A stretch of 64,000 nucleotides of DNA from Brenneria populi (GCF_036016195.1 NZ_JAYWTM010000011.1:124001-188000); one strand, 5' to 3'. Shown: positions 53,537 through 62,449, counted from the stretch's first letter. The notes: a model not told the origin generated them from the letters alone. Translations and numbers: made by a program.

Positions 53537-54442
53537 ATGACGGAAAAGAAAAAGCAGCGGGAACGCGCCCATTTTCGCCATTTGCAGGAGTTTGGCGGCC
53601 TGGAAATGCTGCATGCCCACTACAAACAGCAGCGTTTCTCCCGCCACTCGCATGAAAATTTTTGCATCGGCGTCATTGAAGAAGGCGCGCAGCGGTTTTA
53701 CCGCACGGGCGGCGAACATGTCGCCCCCAAAGGCGATATTATTCTGGTTAATGCCGATGAGGTTCACACCGGGCATTCCGCGGCGGCGGGCGGATGGTCA
53801 TACCGGGCCATTTACCCTAGCCCGGATTTGCTGCTCTCCCTGTCGCGCGATTTGCAGCGGCCGCAGGGGGCGATCCCCTGGTTTCCCGCCGCCGTGGTGC
53901 ACGATCCCGGTCTGTCGGAACAGCTACGCCTGACGTTCACCCTGCTGGCGCAGAGCGGCAATACTCTGCTGAAAGAGACGCTGCTCTTTTCGTCGCTCGC
54001 CTGGCTGATGACGCGCCACGGAAAAAGCCGCGTTTCCGGGCGCGACTTGCCTGACGCCGCCAGCCATATCGCCGGCGCTAAAGCGTTAATCGACGCCTGC
54101 CCGGAACAGGATCTCTCGCTGATCGAACTGGCGGATATCGCGACGCTCAGCCCGTGGCATTTTTTACGTCAGTTCAAAAAAATGACGGGCATGACGCCGC
54201 ACGCGTATTTAACGCAGGCGCGGCTGCGAAAAGCGAAATCGCTATTACTGGCGGGATACGGCATATTAACGGTTTCCTCGCTGTGCGGATTCTCCGATCA
54301 GAGCCATTTCAGCCGCCACTTTAAAAAAGCGCAGGGGATTACGCCGGGCGAATTTATACGATCGCTGCGTGACCATGCCGGCGTTAATAAAACCATAACG
54401 CCGCCAGAAGCGCATGTTATCGCTATTCCTGAAATAAGATAA
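53537..54442 (+). CDS. AraC-family transcriptional regulator next to azlCD
   Basis: 301-residue regulator with an N-terminal cupin-like sensing domain (about residues 20-150: FSRHSHENFCIGVIEEGAQR, GDIILVNADEVHTG) and a C-terminal double helix-turn-helix (about 190-285: LSLIELADIATLSPWHFLRQ and VSSLCGFSDQSHFSRHFKKA). Regulators of this type commonly sit beside azlCD-like exporters, so control of azlCD by an amino acid or analogue is inferred. AGAGGG is well spaced from the ATG. The start upstream in frame lies in a MITE and is rejected. Confidence 0.88.
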   Translation: MTEKKKQRERAHFRHLQEFGGLEMLHAHYKQQRFSRHSHENFCIGVIEEGAQRFYRTGGEHVAPKGDIILVNADEVHTGHSAAAGGWSYRAIYPSPDLLLSLSRDLQRPQGAIPWFPAAVVHDPGLSEQLRLTFTLLAQSGNTLLKETLLFSSLAWLMTRHGKSRVSGRDLPDAASHIAGAKALIDACPEQDLSLIELADIATLSPWHFLRQFKKMTGMTPHAYLTQARLRKAKSLLLAGYGILTVSSLCGFSDQSHFSRHFKKAQGITPGEFIRSLRDHAGVNKTITPPEAHVIAIPEIR

Positions 54443-54826
54443 AAACGCTAAACGCGTTTTGAGTTTGCTGACAAAGTCTGGGATGTCCGAGTTCTTTGCT
54501 GTTTTTCCGGCATAAGGAATTGCGCTGAGGTGATAGCGGCCGCCGGGTGAGCGGCAGGACGCCGCGAAAGCCAGTGTCGCGCCGGGAGCGCGTCAATGGC
54601 GGCCCGAATCGTGATCGCTAGCGCCGAAGGCATCGCGTAGCGACGCAATTTCAGCCGCAAGCCATGAGGTCAAGGAGCAGCGGCGTTTGAGCGCTCCTTG
54701 TCGGGCGGACGATGGTTCGGCAGAGAAATACCGAGATCAATCCGCCCGAAATTTTTTCCCTGCCCGACATAAAAAATTATATCATCCGCTTATTTATCAA
54801 CAGCCTGAAACGCTAAACGCGTTTTT
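54441..54826 (+). terminator. AraC-gene terminator split by an inserted element
   Basis: The host arms AAAAACGC (54441-54448) and GCGTTTTT (54819-54826) would form a terminator with loop TAAAC. They are now separated by a 360-base element, with TAAAC present at both edges. Each junction still forms a 7-bp hairpin because the element's own ends are GCGTTTT and AAACGC. The left hairpin begins at the AraC-gene stop. Confidence 0.5.
54454..54813. mobile_element. Inverted-repeat element of ~360 bp (MITE-like)
   Basis: Non-coding. The left end GCGTTTTGAGTTTGCTGACA and the right end (complement) GCGTTTCAGGCTGTTGATAA are imperfect inverted repeats of about 22 bases. TAAAC duplicates flank it. The interior contains a hairpin CAAGGAGC / GCTCCTTG (around 54673-54701). 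No open frame has a ribosome site or recognisable product. Single copy in this window. Confidence 0.55.
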
Positions 54827-54980
54827 ACGCAACGCCTGCGCCGCCCCCTGCGGGACGGGTAGCCGAGCCGACGCGCCTGCGGCTTGAAGTATCGCGGGCA
54901 TAGAGCAATTTTATTCAATACATCCTCAGGCCATCACCGTAAGCTATATCCATAAGATATGTCTAAGGAACCCGTGAACC

Positions 54981-55718
54981 ATGAATACACCCGATACTGG
55001 CCTGGCGGCGCCGGATAAGCATAATGCGCCATCCCCGTGGCGCGGTTTCGCCGCCGGAGCGGTGGCGATGCTTCCCCTGTGTTTATCGGTCATTCCCTGG
55101 GGAATTCTCGCCGGTTCGATGGCGATACAGTCGGGGCTGAGCCTATGGCAGGCCATCGGGATGTCCGCCATTATCTTCGCCGGCGCCGCGCAGCTTGTTA
55201 CGCTCGGCCTATTACTATCCGGCGCCAGCATGTTGACCATTATTATTTCCATCTTTTTTCTCACCGCCCAGCATTTCATTTATGGCCTGACGCTGCGGGA
55301 GTTCGTTTCCCTGCTGCATGCCCGCTACCGTATTCCCATTGGCTTCCTGCTCACGGACGAACTGTTCGCCCTGAGCATGGCGCAAAAGAATAAAAAAACC
55401 ATGACGCCGGGTTATTTAATCGGCGCGGGATTGGTCTTTTATCTTTGCTGGAATATATGCAGCCTGCTGGGCATTTTTATGGCGAACGCCATTCCCGATC
55501 TGGAGAAATATCACCTCGATTTTTCCATCATCGCTACCTTTATCACGCTTATCGTCCCGATGATTAAACAGATCGGCGTCTTTGTCGGGGTGATATTTTC
55601 GCTATCCGCCTCAATGCTGCTCTCTTATTACCGTATTGAAGGCGCCATCGTTATTTCCGGCCTGTGCGGAATGTTATTTTCCGTGATGATTGCCCGTATA
55701 ACGGGGGAGAAGAAATGA
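54981..55718 (+). CDS. azlC: AzlC-family branched-chain amino acid exporter, large subunit
   Basis: Inner-membrane protein of 245 residues with about seven helices and the family N-terminal region GFAAGAVAMLPLCLSVIPWG, then ILAGSMAIQSGLS. AzlC with AzlD exports branched-chain amino acids or analogues (YgaZH type in E. coli). The ATG is preceded by AAGGAAC. Its stop overlaps the azlD start (ATGA). Confidence 0.9.
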   Translation: MNTPDTGLAAPDKHNAPSPWRGFAAGAVAMLPLCLSVIPWGILAGSMAIQSGLSLWQAIGMSAIIFAGAAQLVTLGLLLSGASMLTIIISIFFLTAQHFIYGLTLREFVSLLHARYRIPIGFLLTDELFALSMAQKNKKTMTPGYLIGAGLVFYLCWNICSLLGIFMANAIPDLEKYHLDFSIIATFITLIVPMIKQIGVFVGVIFSLSASMLLSYYRIEGAIVISGLCGMLFSVMIARITGEKK

Positions 55719-56026
55719 GTTGGTTATTACTGTGCGCGCTGGCCGGGATCGTATTTTTTAATCGCTATATTTTCCTTGAGCCCCGAACGCCGGTAAGGCT
55801 GCCGGGATGGGTGCGCGAAGCGCTGAAATACTCGGCTCCTTGCCTGCTTAGCGCCATCTGCGGGCCGGTGATTTTATTGGCCCAGGGGGAATTGCGCCCT
55901 TTTCCCGACAACCCCTATTTCTGGGGGGCGATTTTCAGCGCCATTATCGCGTTTTTTATCCGCAGCATGGTTATTTGCGTTCTGATCAGCCTGCTGTTTT
56001 TTTATCTGCTGTGTCTGTTTCTTTAA
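55715..56026 (+). CDS. azlD: AzlD-family exporter, small subunit
   Basis: 103-residue membrane protein with about four helices, starting MSWLLLCALAGIVFFNRYIF. It contains the family segment LPGWVREALKYSAPCLLSAI. It is coupled to azlC by a four-base overlap with GGGAGAAGAA as ribosome site. It pairs with AzlC in the membrane. Confidence 0.9.
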   Translation: MSWLLLCALAGIVFFNRYIFLEPRTPVRLPGWVREALKYSAPCLLSAICGPVILLAQGELRPFPDNPYFWGAIFSAIIAFFIRSMVICVLISLLFFYLLCLFL

Positions 56027-56115
56027 AACCGCGCGGCGCGATTCCGGATTCCGGCGTAACGGCGAGCGCCTGCGCGCCATCCTCCGCGCAGGCGCTCACC
56101 GTATCTTAAGCGGCG

Positions 56116-56394
56116 TTACTGATTCTTCGCCTGCTGAAATAACCTTTCCCACATCCCGTTCACCAGAACCTGATCCGGCGGGGAGAGCTCGCCGTTCTTT
56201 ATCGCGGCGCTAATGCTGTCGCTAACCCGCGCATAGAGCGCTTCCGGCGTATGCTCGCCGTTTTCCTCCGCTTCCGCCACCGAAACCGTCAAATGACCGC
56301 GCAGATAACCGCCGGCAAAAAGTTCGTCGTCGCTGGCATGTTCCACCATGTCGTCAATCAGCGCCAGAATGCGCGCCTCAAATTCTGCGATCAT
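56116..56394 (-). CDS. yfcL: YfcL family protein
   Basis: 92-residue soluble protein, the same length as E. coli YfcL and highly similar (MIAEFEARILALIDDMVEHA, SPPDQVLVNGMWERLFQQA). Function unknown. It is the last gene of the leftward aroC-linked cluster. Confidence 0.94.
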   Translation of the reverse strand: MIAEFEARILALIDDMVEHASDDELFAGGYLRGHLTVSVAEAEENGEHTPEALYARVSDSISAAIKNGELSPPDQVLVNGMWERLFQQAKNQ

Positions 56395-56428
56395 GTCTCA
56401 TCCTCAATTCATCGATGTTCGGCGCGAC

Positions 56429-56992
56429 TCAGCGGAGATCGGCCGGATAGGGAAAATTCGCCGCCGTCAGCGGCGGCGTATGGTAAAACGCGCGCAGCGC
56501 ATGAATAAAGCGCGCGGGCCGCGCCGGAATCCCCTGTTCCAGGTAGAGCATCACCTGCGCATGAACCCGGCGCTGAAACGCTATACGGTCCGGCTCAATG
56601 TCGCCATTCAGGTTGTCGCAGCTTACGTTAAACGGAAAATCCGCCGCCGCGCAGAACAGCCAGTCGAACGCCTGAGGTTTAACCTCTACCGACTCAAACT
56701 GCGACTGGGTCATGGCGTCGCGCCCGTCCGGGCAATACCAGTAGCCGAAATCGACCTGCAGGCGCCGCCGCTCGCCGGCGATACACCAGTGGGAAATCTC
56801 GTGCAGCGCGCTGGCATAGAAGCCGTGGGCAAAGATAATCCGATGATACGGCACCCGATCGTCGGCGGGCAGATAGATAGGTTCATCCTCCCCCTTCACC
56901 AGACGGGTGTTGTACTCGTCGCTAAAGCAATGATTAAAAATATCGATTAACTGCTGGTAATGATGCGTAACCTGCGTCGTTTTCGCCGTCAT
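56429..56992 (-). CDS. epmC: Elongation factor P hydroxylase EpmC (YfcM)
   Basis: Hydroxylates the beta-lysylated lysine of elongation factor P. The 187-residue protein has the metal-site region FAHGFYASALHEISHWCIAG (His and Glu ligands) and NVSCDNLNGDIEPDRIAFQR. The ATG giving MTAKTTQVTHHYQQL shares one base with the yfcA stop. No EF-P gene is in the window. Confidence 0.94.
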   Translation of the reverse strand: MTAKTTQVTHHYQQLIDIFNHCFSDEYNTRLVKGEDEPIYLPADDRVPYHRIIFAHGFYASALHEISHWCIAGERRRLQVDFGYWYCPDGRDAMTQSQFESVEVKPQAFDWLFCAAADFPFNVSCDNLNGDIEPDRIAFQRRVHAQVMLYLEQGIPARPARFIHALRAFYHTPPLTAANFPYPADLR

Positions 56993-57792
56993 CAGAAAAG
57001 TCGCCCCAGCCAATGTGCAATCTCAGCGCCGTGATTGTCGTAAATCAGTTTGCAGCTCATGATGGCGGAAACCATCACCAGCATGGGACGAATCAGCTTT
57101 TGCCCCTTGCTCAGCACCATTTTGGCGCCGATGCGCGCGCCGATAAACTGCCCCAGCAGCATCACCAGGCCCAGCATCCATACCACCTTTCCGCCCAGGA
57201 TAAAGAACAGCAGCCCGCCGAAGTTAGAGGTGAAGTTGAGAACCTTGGCGTGGGCCGTCGCCTTCGACAGATTAAAACCGCTCAGGGTGACGAAGGCCAG
57301 GGCGTAAAAGGAACCGGCGCCCGGGCCGAAGAAGCCGTCATAAAACCCGACGCAGCCGCCGGCAATCAGGGCGAAAGGCAACCCGGACAGACGGTGCTGC
57401 CGATCCTCATCGCCAATTCTGGGCGACAGCAGGAAGTAGAGCCCGATGCCGATAATCAGCAGCGGCAACAGCTGGCGCAGAAAATCGGCGTGAATCTGCT
57501 GAATCAGCCAGGCGCCGGTGATTGACCCGATAAACGTCAAGGCGATCGCCAGTTTCTGCTCACCCAAATTAACCGCCCGGCGGCGGATAAAATAGAGACT
57601 GGCCGAAAACGAGCCGCCCACGGACTGCAATTTATTCGTCGCCAGCGCCTGTGCGGGCGACAGCCCTACCGCCAACAGCGTCGGCACGCACAATAAGCCG
57701 CCGCCGCCGGCGATCGAGTCGATAAATCCCGCCAGTATGGCGACAAAAAACAGCACGCCCAACATTTCCGGGCCAATCACAAACATGTCCAT
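56992..57792 (-). CDS. yfcA: TSUP-family membrane transporter YfcA
   Basis: 266-residue inner-membrane protein with about eight helices in two halves, each with the TauE/SafE motif (AGFIDSIAGGGGLLCVPTLL and AGGCVGFYDGFFGPGAGSFY). The family exports or imports sulfonates and small organosulfur anions; the substrate of YfcA is unknown. Two bases separate it from mepA upstream. Confidence 0.94.
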   Translation of the reverse strand: MDMFVIGPEMLGVLFFVAILAGFIDSIAGGGGLLCVPTLLAVGLSPAQALATNKLQSVGGSFSASLYFIRRRAVNLGEQKLAIALTFIGSITGAWLIQQIHADFLRQLLPLLIIGIGLYFLLSPRIGDEDRQHRLSGLPFALIAGGCVGFYDGFFGPGAGSFYALAFVTLSGFNLSKATAHAKVLNFTSNFGGLLFFILGGKVVWMLGLVMLLGQFIGARIGAKMVLSKGQKLIRPMLVMVSAIMSCKLIYDNHGAEIAHWLGRLF

Positions 57793-57794
57793 AG

Positions 57795-58625
57795 TTATTC
57801 CGGTGCAAAATGCCTATCGATTAATGCCTGACAAGACGCGGGTAAAGGCGGCGGCGAGGTTTTCGCCGGCGGCTCTTGTCCCGGCTGCTTAGGCTGGAAC
57901 CAGCTGGTCAGCTCGGCGCCGCACCCATCCCCTGCGGGCGGCGGCGTCTGTTCCTGACACTCCAGGCTATCGGCCGGGCAACGCAGGCGCACGTGCATAT
58001 GCGCGCGATGGCCGAACCACGGACGAATCTTGCGCAGCCAGTCGCGATCCTGCCCGGCGTCGGCGCACAGCTGTTTTTTTATCGCCGGATGGACAAAAAT
58101 CCGCGTCACTTCGCTATCTTGCGCCGCCGTCTTCACCAGCGTCGTCACTTCGGGCTGCCAGAGACGGGGATTAATTTGACGGCCGTTTCCCGCCACCAGA
58201 TCGATAGGCAGGGGGCTAAGAAGCTGCTGCTGACTCCAGCGCTGTTTCGGCAGTTGCAGCCAGATATCGACATCCAGGCCGGACTGATGGCTGGCGTGGC
58301 CGCTGCTAAACCGCCCGCCGGCAGGCATGCCCATATCGCCGATCAGCACATTGGCCGACGTACGCCGTTTAACCGTCGCGCTCAGGCGCGTGATAAAATT
58401 CAGCAGATGGGGGTGGCCGTAATAACGCCGCTGATCGACGCGCATCACCTGATAATCCGGCGACTGCAGCGGCAGCGGCCGCGCGCCGATGATGCAACCG
58501 TTGGCGAAAGCGCCGATGGACTGAGGCGCGCCCGCGACCGGGGCGGTTATTTCCTGCCAGGGGGTTTTCGCCCACAGCGGAGCGCAGCATGCTAAAGCGA
58601 TAAACCCAATACATCCTTTTTTCAT
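57795..58625 (-). CDS. mepA: Penicillin-insensitive murein endopeptidase MepA
   Basis: Periplasmic zinc endopeptidase cutting D-Ala-mDAP cross-links in peptidoglycan. The 276-residue protein has a signal peptide MKKGCIGFIALACCAPLWA. LAS-type zinc ligands are His113 and Asp120 (GHASHQSGLDVDIW) and the late His in HRAHMHVRLRCP. The Pro-rich C-terminus ends SCQALIDRHFAPE. The first ATG of the open frame, 12 codons earlier, would break the signal peptide. Confidence 0.95.
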   Translation of the reverse strand: MKKGCIGFIALACCAPLWAKTPWQEITAPVAGAPQSIGAFANGCIIGARPLPLQSPDYQVMRVDQRRYYGHPHLLNFITRLSATVKRRTSANVLIGDMGMPAGGRFSSGHASHQSGLDVDIWLQLPKQRWSQQQLLSPLPIDLVAGNGRQINPRLWQPEVTTLVKTAAQDSEVTRIFVHPAIKKQLCADAGQDRDWLRKIRPWFGHRAHMHVRLRCPADSLECQEQTPPPAGDGCGAELTSWFQPKQPGQEPPAKTSPPPLPASCQALIDRHFAPE

Positions 58626-58632
58626 TATCTTC

Positions 58633-59718
58633 TTACCAGCGGGGAACCTGACTATCGACATCGCCGCACTGTGCGCGCTGGCGCAGCAGGTGATCCATTA
58701 ACACAATCGCCATCATCGCTTCGGCGATCGGCACCGCGCGGATCCCCACGCAGGGGTCGTGACGCCCGCGGGTCACCATTTCCGTCGCCTCGCCCTGACG
58801 GTCAATGGTCCTTCCCGGCACCATGATGCTGGAGGTGGGTTTCAACGCCAGATGGGCGATAATATGCTGCCCGCTGCTGATGCCGCCTAAAATACCGCCG
58901 GCGTGATTGCTCTGGAAACCCTGAGGCGTAATCTCGTCGCGATTTTCGCTGCCGCGTTTCGTCACTACCGCAAAGCCGTCGCCGATTTCAACGCCTTTCA
59001 CCGCGTTGATGCTCATCAGCGCATGCGCCAGATCGGCATCCAGTCGGTCGAATACCGGTTCGCCCAATCCGGCGGGAACCGACTCGGCCACCACGCTGAC
59101 TTTGGCGCCGATGGAATCGCCCTCTTTTTTCAGCGTCCGCATCAGCGCATCCAATGCCTCCAGCTTATCGGCATCCGGACAGAAGAAAGGATTCTGTTCA
59201 ACCAGATCCCAATCTTTCAATTTGCAGGTCACGTCGCCGATTTGGGACAGATAGCCGCGAATCTTCACGCCGTGCTTTTGTTGCAGATATTTTTTCGCTA
59301 TCGCGCCCGCCGCGACGCGCATCGCGGTTTCGCGCGCCGAAGAGCGGCCGCCGCCGCGATAGTCGCGCAGACCATATTTTTGTTCATAGGTGTAATCGGC
59401 GTGGCCGGGGCGGAAAAGATCTTTAATGGCGCCGTAATCCTGCGAGCGCTGATCGGTATTTTCGATCAGCAAACCTATGCTGGTGCCGGTGGTCACCCCT
59501 TCGAACACGCCGGAAAGAATGCGCACCCGGTCGGGCTCGCGGCGTTGCGTCGTATAGCGCGACGTGCCCGGACGCCGGCGATCCAGATCCTGTTGCAGGT
59601 CCGCCTCCGTCAGCGGGATCCCCGGCGGCACGCCGTCTACAATCGCGCCCAGGGCAATGCCGTGGGACTCACCAAATGTGGTGACGCGGAAAAACTGTCC
59701 GATACTGTTTCCTGCCAT
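58633..59718 (-). CDS. aroC: Chorismate synthase AroC
   Basis: Last step of the shikimate pathway, an FMN-dependent elimination. 361 residues as in E. coli. Family signatures are GESHGIALGAIVDGVPPGIP, RPGHADYTYEQKYGLRDYRG and RHDPCVGIRAVPIAEAM. TAAGGAG precedes the ATG; a GTG one codon earlier is ignored. It is followed after seven bases by mepA. Confidence 0.98.
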   Translation of the reverse strand: MAGNSIGQFFRVTTFGESHGIALGAIVDGVPPGIPLTEADLQQDLDRRRPGTSRYTTQRREPDRVRILSGVFEGVTTGTSIGLLIENTDQRSQDYGAIKDLFRPGHADYTYEQKYGLRDYRGGGRSSARETAMRVAAGAIAKKYLQQKHGVKIRGYLSQIGDVTCKLKDWDLVEQNPFFCPDADKLEALDALMRTLKKEGDSIGAKVSVVAESVPAGLGEPVFDRLDADLAHALMSINAVKGVEIGDGFAVVTKRGSENRDEITPQGFQSNHAGGILGGISSGQHIIAHLALKPTSSIMVPGRTIDRQGEATEMVTRGRHDPCVGIRAVPIAEAMMAIVLMDHLLRQRAQCGDVDSQVPRW

Positions 59719-59764
59719 CACAACTCCTTAGCCTATCGGTAATAGTATTAACTTACGCATCGAA

Positions 59765-60697
59765 TCAGTCGCGATAGATGCTGAAATGCTCTTGACAATC
59801 AACCAGCTGAGACCTGGTCAGCATGAATACCCCGTCGCCGCCGTTATCGAACTCCAGCCAGGTGAACGGAATATCGGGATACTGCTCGATCAGGTGAACC
59901 ATGCTGTTGCCCACTTCGCAAATCAGCACGCCGTCGTCGCTGAGATAATCCGGCGCGCAGGCCAAAATTCGGCGTACCAGCTTCAGGCCGTCGCTTCCTG
60001 CCGCCAGCCCTAATTCAGGTTCGTAGCGGAACTCATCCGGCAGGTCCGACATATCCTCTTCATCGACATAAGGCGGATTGGTGACAATCAGGTCATAGCG
60101 GATGGCGGGCAGTGAGCGGAACAGGTCGGAACGGATTGGCGTGACGCAGTGCTCCATACCGTGCTGCTGAATATTTTGTTCGGCGACGGCCAGCACGTCG
60201 CTGGAGATGTCCACGGCGTCCACTTCCGCCTGCGGAAAAGCCTGGGCGCAGGCGATGGCGATGCAGCCGCTGCCGGTGCACATATCCAGGATATGCCCCG
60301 GCGCCCTAGGCAAAAGCTCGGCGAAATAGTTGCCGATCAGCTCGCCGATCGGCGAGCGCGGCACCAGAACCCGCTCGTCGACATAAAACTCCAGGCCGCA
60401 GAACCAGGCTTTATTGGTCAGATAAGCGACCGGGATACGCTCGTTCACCCGGCGAATCACACGCTCGACGATGCGGTGGCGCTCGCTGGAGGTTAGGCGC
60501 GAGGTATACATATCTTCCGGAATATCCAGGGGTAAAAACAGGGTAGGCAGCACCAGCTGCACCGCCTCATCCCAGGGGTTATCCGTACCGTGACCATAAT
60601 AGACATTGGCTGCGTTAAACCGACTTACCGACCAACGCAACATATCCTGTATGGTATGAAGGTCGTTGATGGCCTCGTCGACGAAAATTTTGTCCAA
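59765..60697 (-). CDS. prmB: 50S ribosomal protein L3 N5-glutamine methyltransferase PrmB
   Basis: SAM-dependent methyltransferase acting on a glutamine of ribosomal protein L3. The 310-residue protein has motif I DMCTGSGCIAIACAQAFP and the catalytic NPPY in LIVTNPPYVDEED. The start is a TTG (complement 60695-60697) with GGAGG eight bases upstream. It gives exactly the E. coli length and N-terminus (M/L-DKIFVDEA). The ATG 22 codons upstream gives a non-conserved leader. Confidence 0.95.
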   Translation of the reverse strand: MDKIFVDEAINDLHTIQDMLRWSVSRFNAANVYYGHGTDNPWDEAVQLVLPTLFLPLDIPEDMYTSRLTSSERHRIVERVIRRVNERIPVAYLTNKAWFCGLEFYVDERVLVPRSPIGELIGNYFAELLPRAPGHILDMCTGSGCIAIACAQAFPQAEVDAVDISSDVLAVAEQNIQQHGMEHCVTPIRSDLFRSLPAIRYDLIVTNPPYVDEEDMSDLPDEFRYEPELGLAAGSDGLKLVRRILACAPDYLSDDGVLICEVGNSMVHLIEQYPDIPFTWLEFDNGGDGVFMLTRSQLVDCQEHFSIYRD

Positions 60698-60867
60698 GAT
60701 TATCCTCCGCAGACACATCTGAATGGAAATTTGGCGCCTAGTTTGCCATGAAGCCCGCGACAAATCAGTAGTTATAACCTGTCGAACTAAGGTTAGCGCG
60801 ACTTTTATTTAGCGACGGGCGGGGGAAAAGGTAAACTGTCGCCAGATTGATATAGGGCGAACGACCA

Positions 60868-61407
60868 ATGAATAATAAATATTCACTGAATGACGAGGAA
60901 TTGCAGCTTTTTCGCGCATCCGTTTCCGGTACGAAAAAATTGCGCCAGGATACCTATCGGCATAGGCCGGCGCGCCGCAAACTCGGCGAGCTGCCGCCCA
61001 GACGCGCGCTGCAGGAGCAGGTGGACGCCAGTTTTTATTTTTCCGACGAATTTCAGCCGCAGTTGGAAAGCGAGGGGCCGACGCGCTACGTCCGTCCCGG
61101 AGCCAGCCACTATGAGCTGAAAAAACTGCGGCGCGGAGACTACTCGCCCGAATTGTTCCTCGATCTGCACGGCCTGACGCAATTGCAGGCCAAACAGGAA
61201 CTGGGGGCGCTGCTGGCCGCCTGCCGTCGCGAACAGGTTTATTGCGCCTGCGTGATGCACGGCCACGGCAAACATATTCTAAAGCAGCAGACGCCGCTCT
61301 GGCTGGCGCAGCATCCCGACGTGCTGGCCTTTCATCAGGCGCCCAAGGAATTTGGCGGGGATGCGGCGCTGTTGGTGCTCGTCGCGCTGGAAGCGCCGCC
61401 GTTATGA
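60868..61407 (+). CDS. smrB: Ribosome rescue endonuclease SmrB
   Basis: Smr-domain nuclease that cleaves mRNA at collided ribosomes. The 179-residue protein has an N-terminal helix that docks on the ribosome. The Smr domain from about residue 95 has DLHG (Asp99-Leu100-His101) and the catalytic/nucleic-acid loop VMHGHGKHILKQQ. It is divergent from prmB as in E. coli and overlaps the sixA 3' end by six bases. Confidence 0.95.
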   Translation: MNNKYSLNDEELQLFRASVSGTKKLRQDTYRHRPARRKLGELPPRRALQEQVDASFYFSDEFQPQLESEGPTRYVRPGASHYELKKLRRGDYSPELFLDLHGLTQLQAKQELGALLAACRREQVYCACVMHGHGKHILKQQTPLWLAQHPDVLAFHQAPKEFGGDAALLVLVALEAPPL

Positions 61408-61887
61408 AGGCTTATGCGCCAGCTGAGATGGGCCGACCTGCCAGTCAAACACCCCGCTCCCCGACTGCGAATCGACGCTGACGCAGGCAATAGCCGAAGT
61501 CGCGAACATCGGGGCGGTTTCGTCGGGGCATAGCTCCGCGACCAGGTAGCCGACCAGCGGCAGATGCGAGATCACCAGCACCGCGCCGGTCCCCTCCTTC
61601 GCCAGGGTTTGCAGATAGTAGCCGACCAGTTTGGCATTGCCGCCGGGAGTCAACTCAGACAGGCATTCATCTTCCGCGGACAGGGGCAAAATATCTCGCA
61701 TGGCCGCCAACGTTTGCTGCGCGCGCAGATACGGGCTGACCAGGACGCGATCGATATTTACCGTCTGGTTATTCAGCCAATACGCCATTTTCTGCGACTC
61801 ATCATAGCCACGCGCGCTCAGAGGCCGCTGCGAATCGCTGGCCGCTTCAGGCACCGCGTCGCCATGACGCATAATTAAAACTTGCAT
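61402..61887 (-). CDS. sixA: Phosphohistidine phosphatase SixA
   Basis: 161-residue RHG-type phosphatase (Arg7-His8-Gly9 in IMRHGDAVPEA) acting on phosphohistidine, in particular the nitrogen-PTS protein NPr and histidine kinases such as ArcB. The length equals E. coli SixA. Segments VSPYLRAQQTLAAM and LVISHLPLVGYLVAE complete the active site. Confidence 0.95.
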   Translation of the reverse strand: MQVLIMRHGDAVPEAASDSQRPLSARGYDESQKMAYWLNNQTVNIDRVLVSPYLRAQQTLAAMRDILPLSAEDECLSELTPGGNAKLVGYYLQTLAKEGTGAVLVISHLPLVGYLVAELCPDETAPMFATSAIACVSVDSQSGSGVFDWQVGPSQLAHKPS

Positions 61888-61940
61888 ATCACACCGCTAT
61901 ATTGATAGGACATCGCAATAAAAAGCCGGAAAAGCAATAG

Positions 61941-62081
61941 ACCTTCATCCTTCAGGCTGCGCGCGCGGCGGCTTTGTTACTCGTCCTGTGACAGGGCTCC
62001 GCCCTTTCGGACCAACGCAAAGCGCCGTACAAAAACGTTTCGCCGTTTTTGTCCCGCAACTCGAATGATTTTGGGTATAAC
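61941..62081 (+). repeat. Dispersed repeat family A, copy 3 (diverged)
   Basis: Same order of blocks as copy 1 (CTTCAGG.. GGCTTTGTTACTCG.. CGCCGTTTTTGTCC.. CTCGAATGATTTTGGGTATA) but with many substitutions, so an old copy. The left end has lost the TATACCC terminus. Confidence 0.65.
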
Positions 62082-62170
62082 TTGAATGAATATCCGCTTC
62101 AAGCCAGCCTTATCTCGGCCCGTAAAGGGGATTGATTATCGCAGATTTCCGCTGCTAATTTAATCACTAC

Positions 62171-62384
62171 ACCCTAAATAATTCGAGTTGCAGGAAGGCA
62201 GCGACGCAGTGACAAATTCGTCAGGAACGAATTTGACCAGCCAAAGGCTGGCCTGCGGTGAGCGACAAATCTGCCAAGAGCAGAGTTGAACGCCACTTGC
62301 GGCGGCCCCAACGGGGCGAGCGCCATGGATGGAGCGAGTAACAAAGCCAACGCACAGGCAACTTGAAGTATGACGGGTATAAAT
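62171..62384 (-). repeat. Dispersed repeat family A, copy 4 (inverted, long form ~214 bp)
   Basis: Opposite orientation to copy 1. It begins ACCCTAAATAATTCGAGTTG and ends TTGAAGTATGACGGGTATAA. It carries about 75 extra interior bases, including AAATTCGTCAGGAACGAATT and AGCCAAAGGCTGGC dyads, which are absent from copies 1 and 5. Confidence 0.75.
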
Positions 62385-62449
62385 GAAACCTATTTCCGTC
62401 CGGCGACCCCGCCGCGGCATCGCAGAGACGGTCGCCGATAATTCGGATT

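Noticed and set aside
54687..54887. 66-codon frame in the AraC-azlC gap
   Set aside because: Spans the right edge of the inverted-repeat element and has no ribosome site or similarity.
62160..62420. 86-codon frame on the minus strand
   Set aside because: Made up of repeat family A; the same peptide-like string recurs in other repeat copies, so it reflects the repeat, not a gene.
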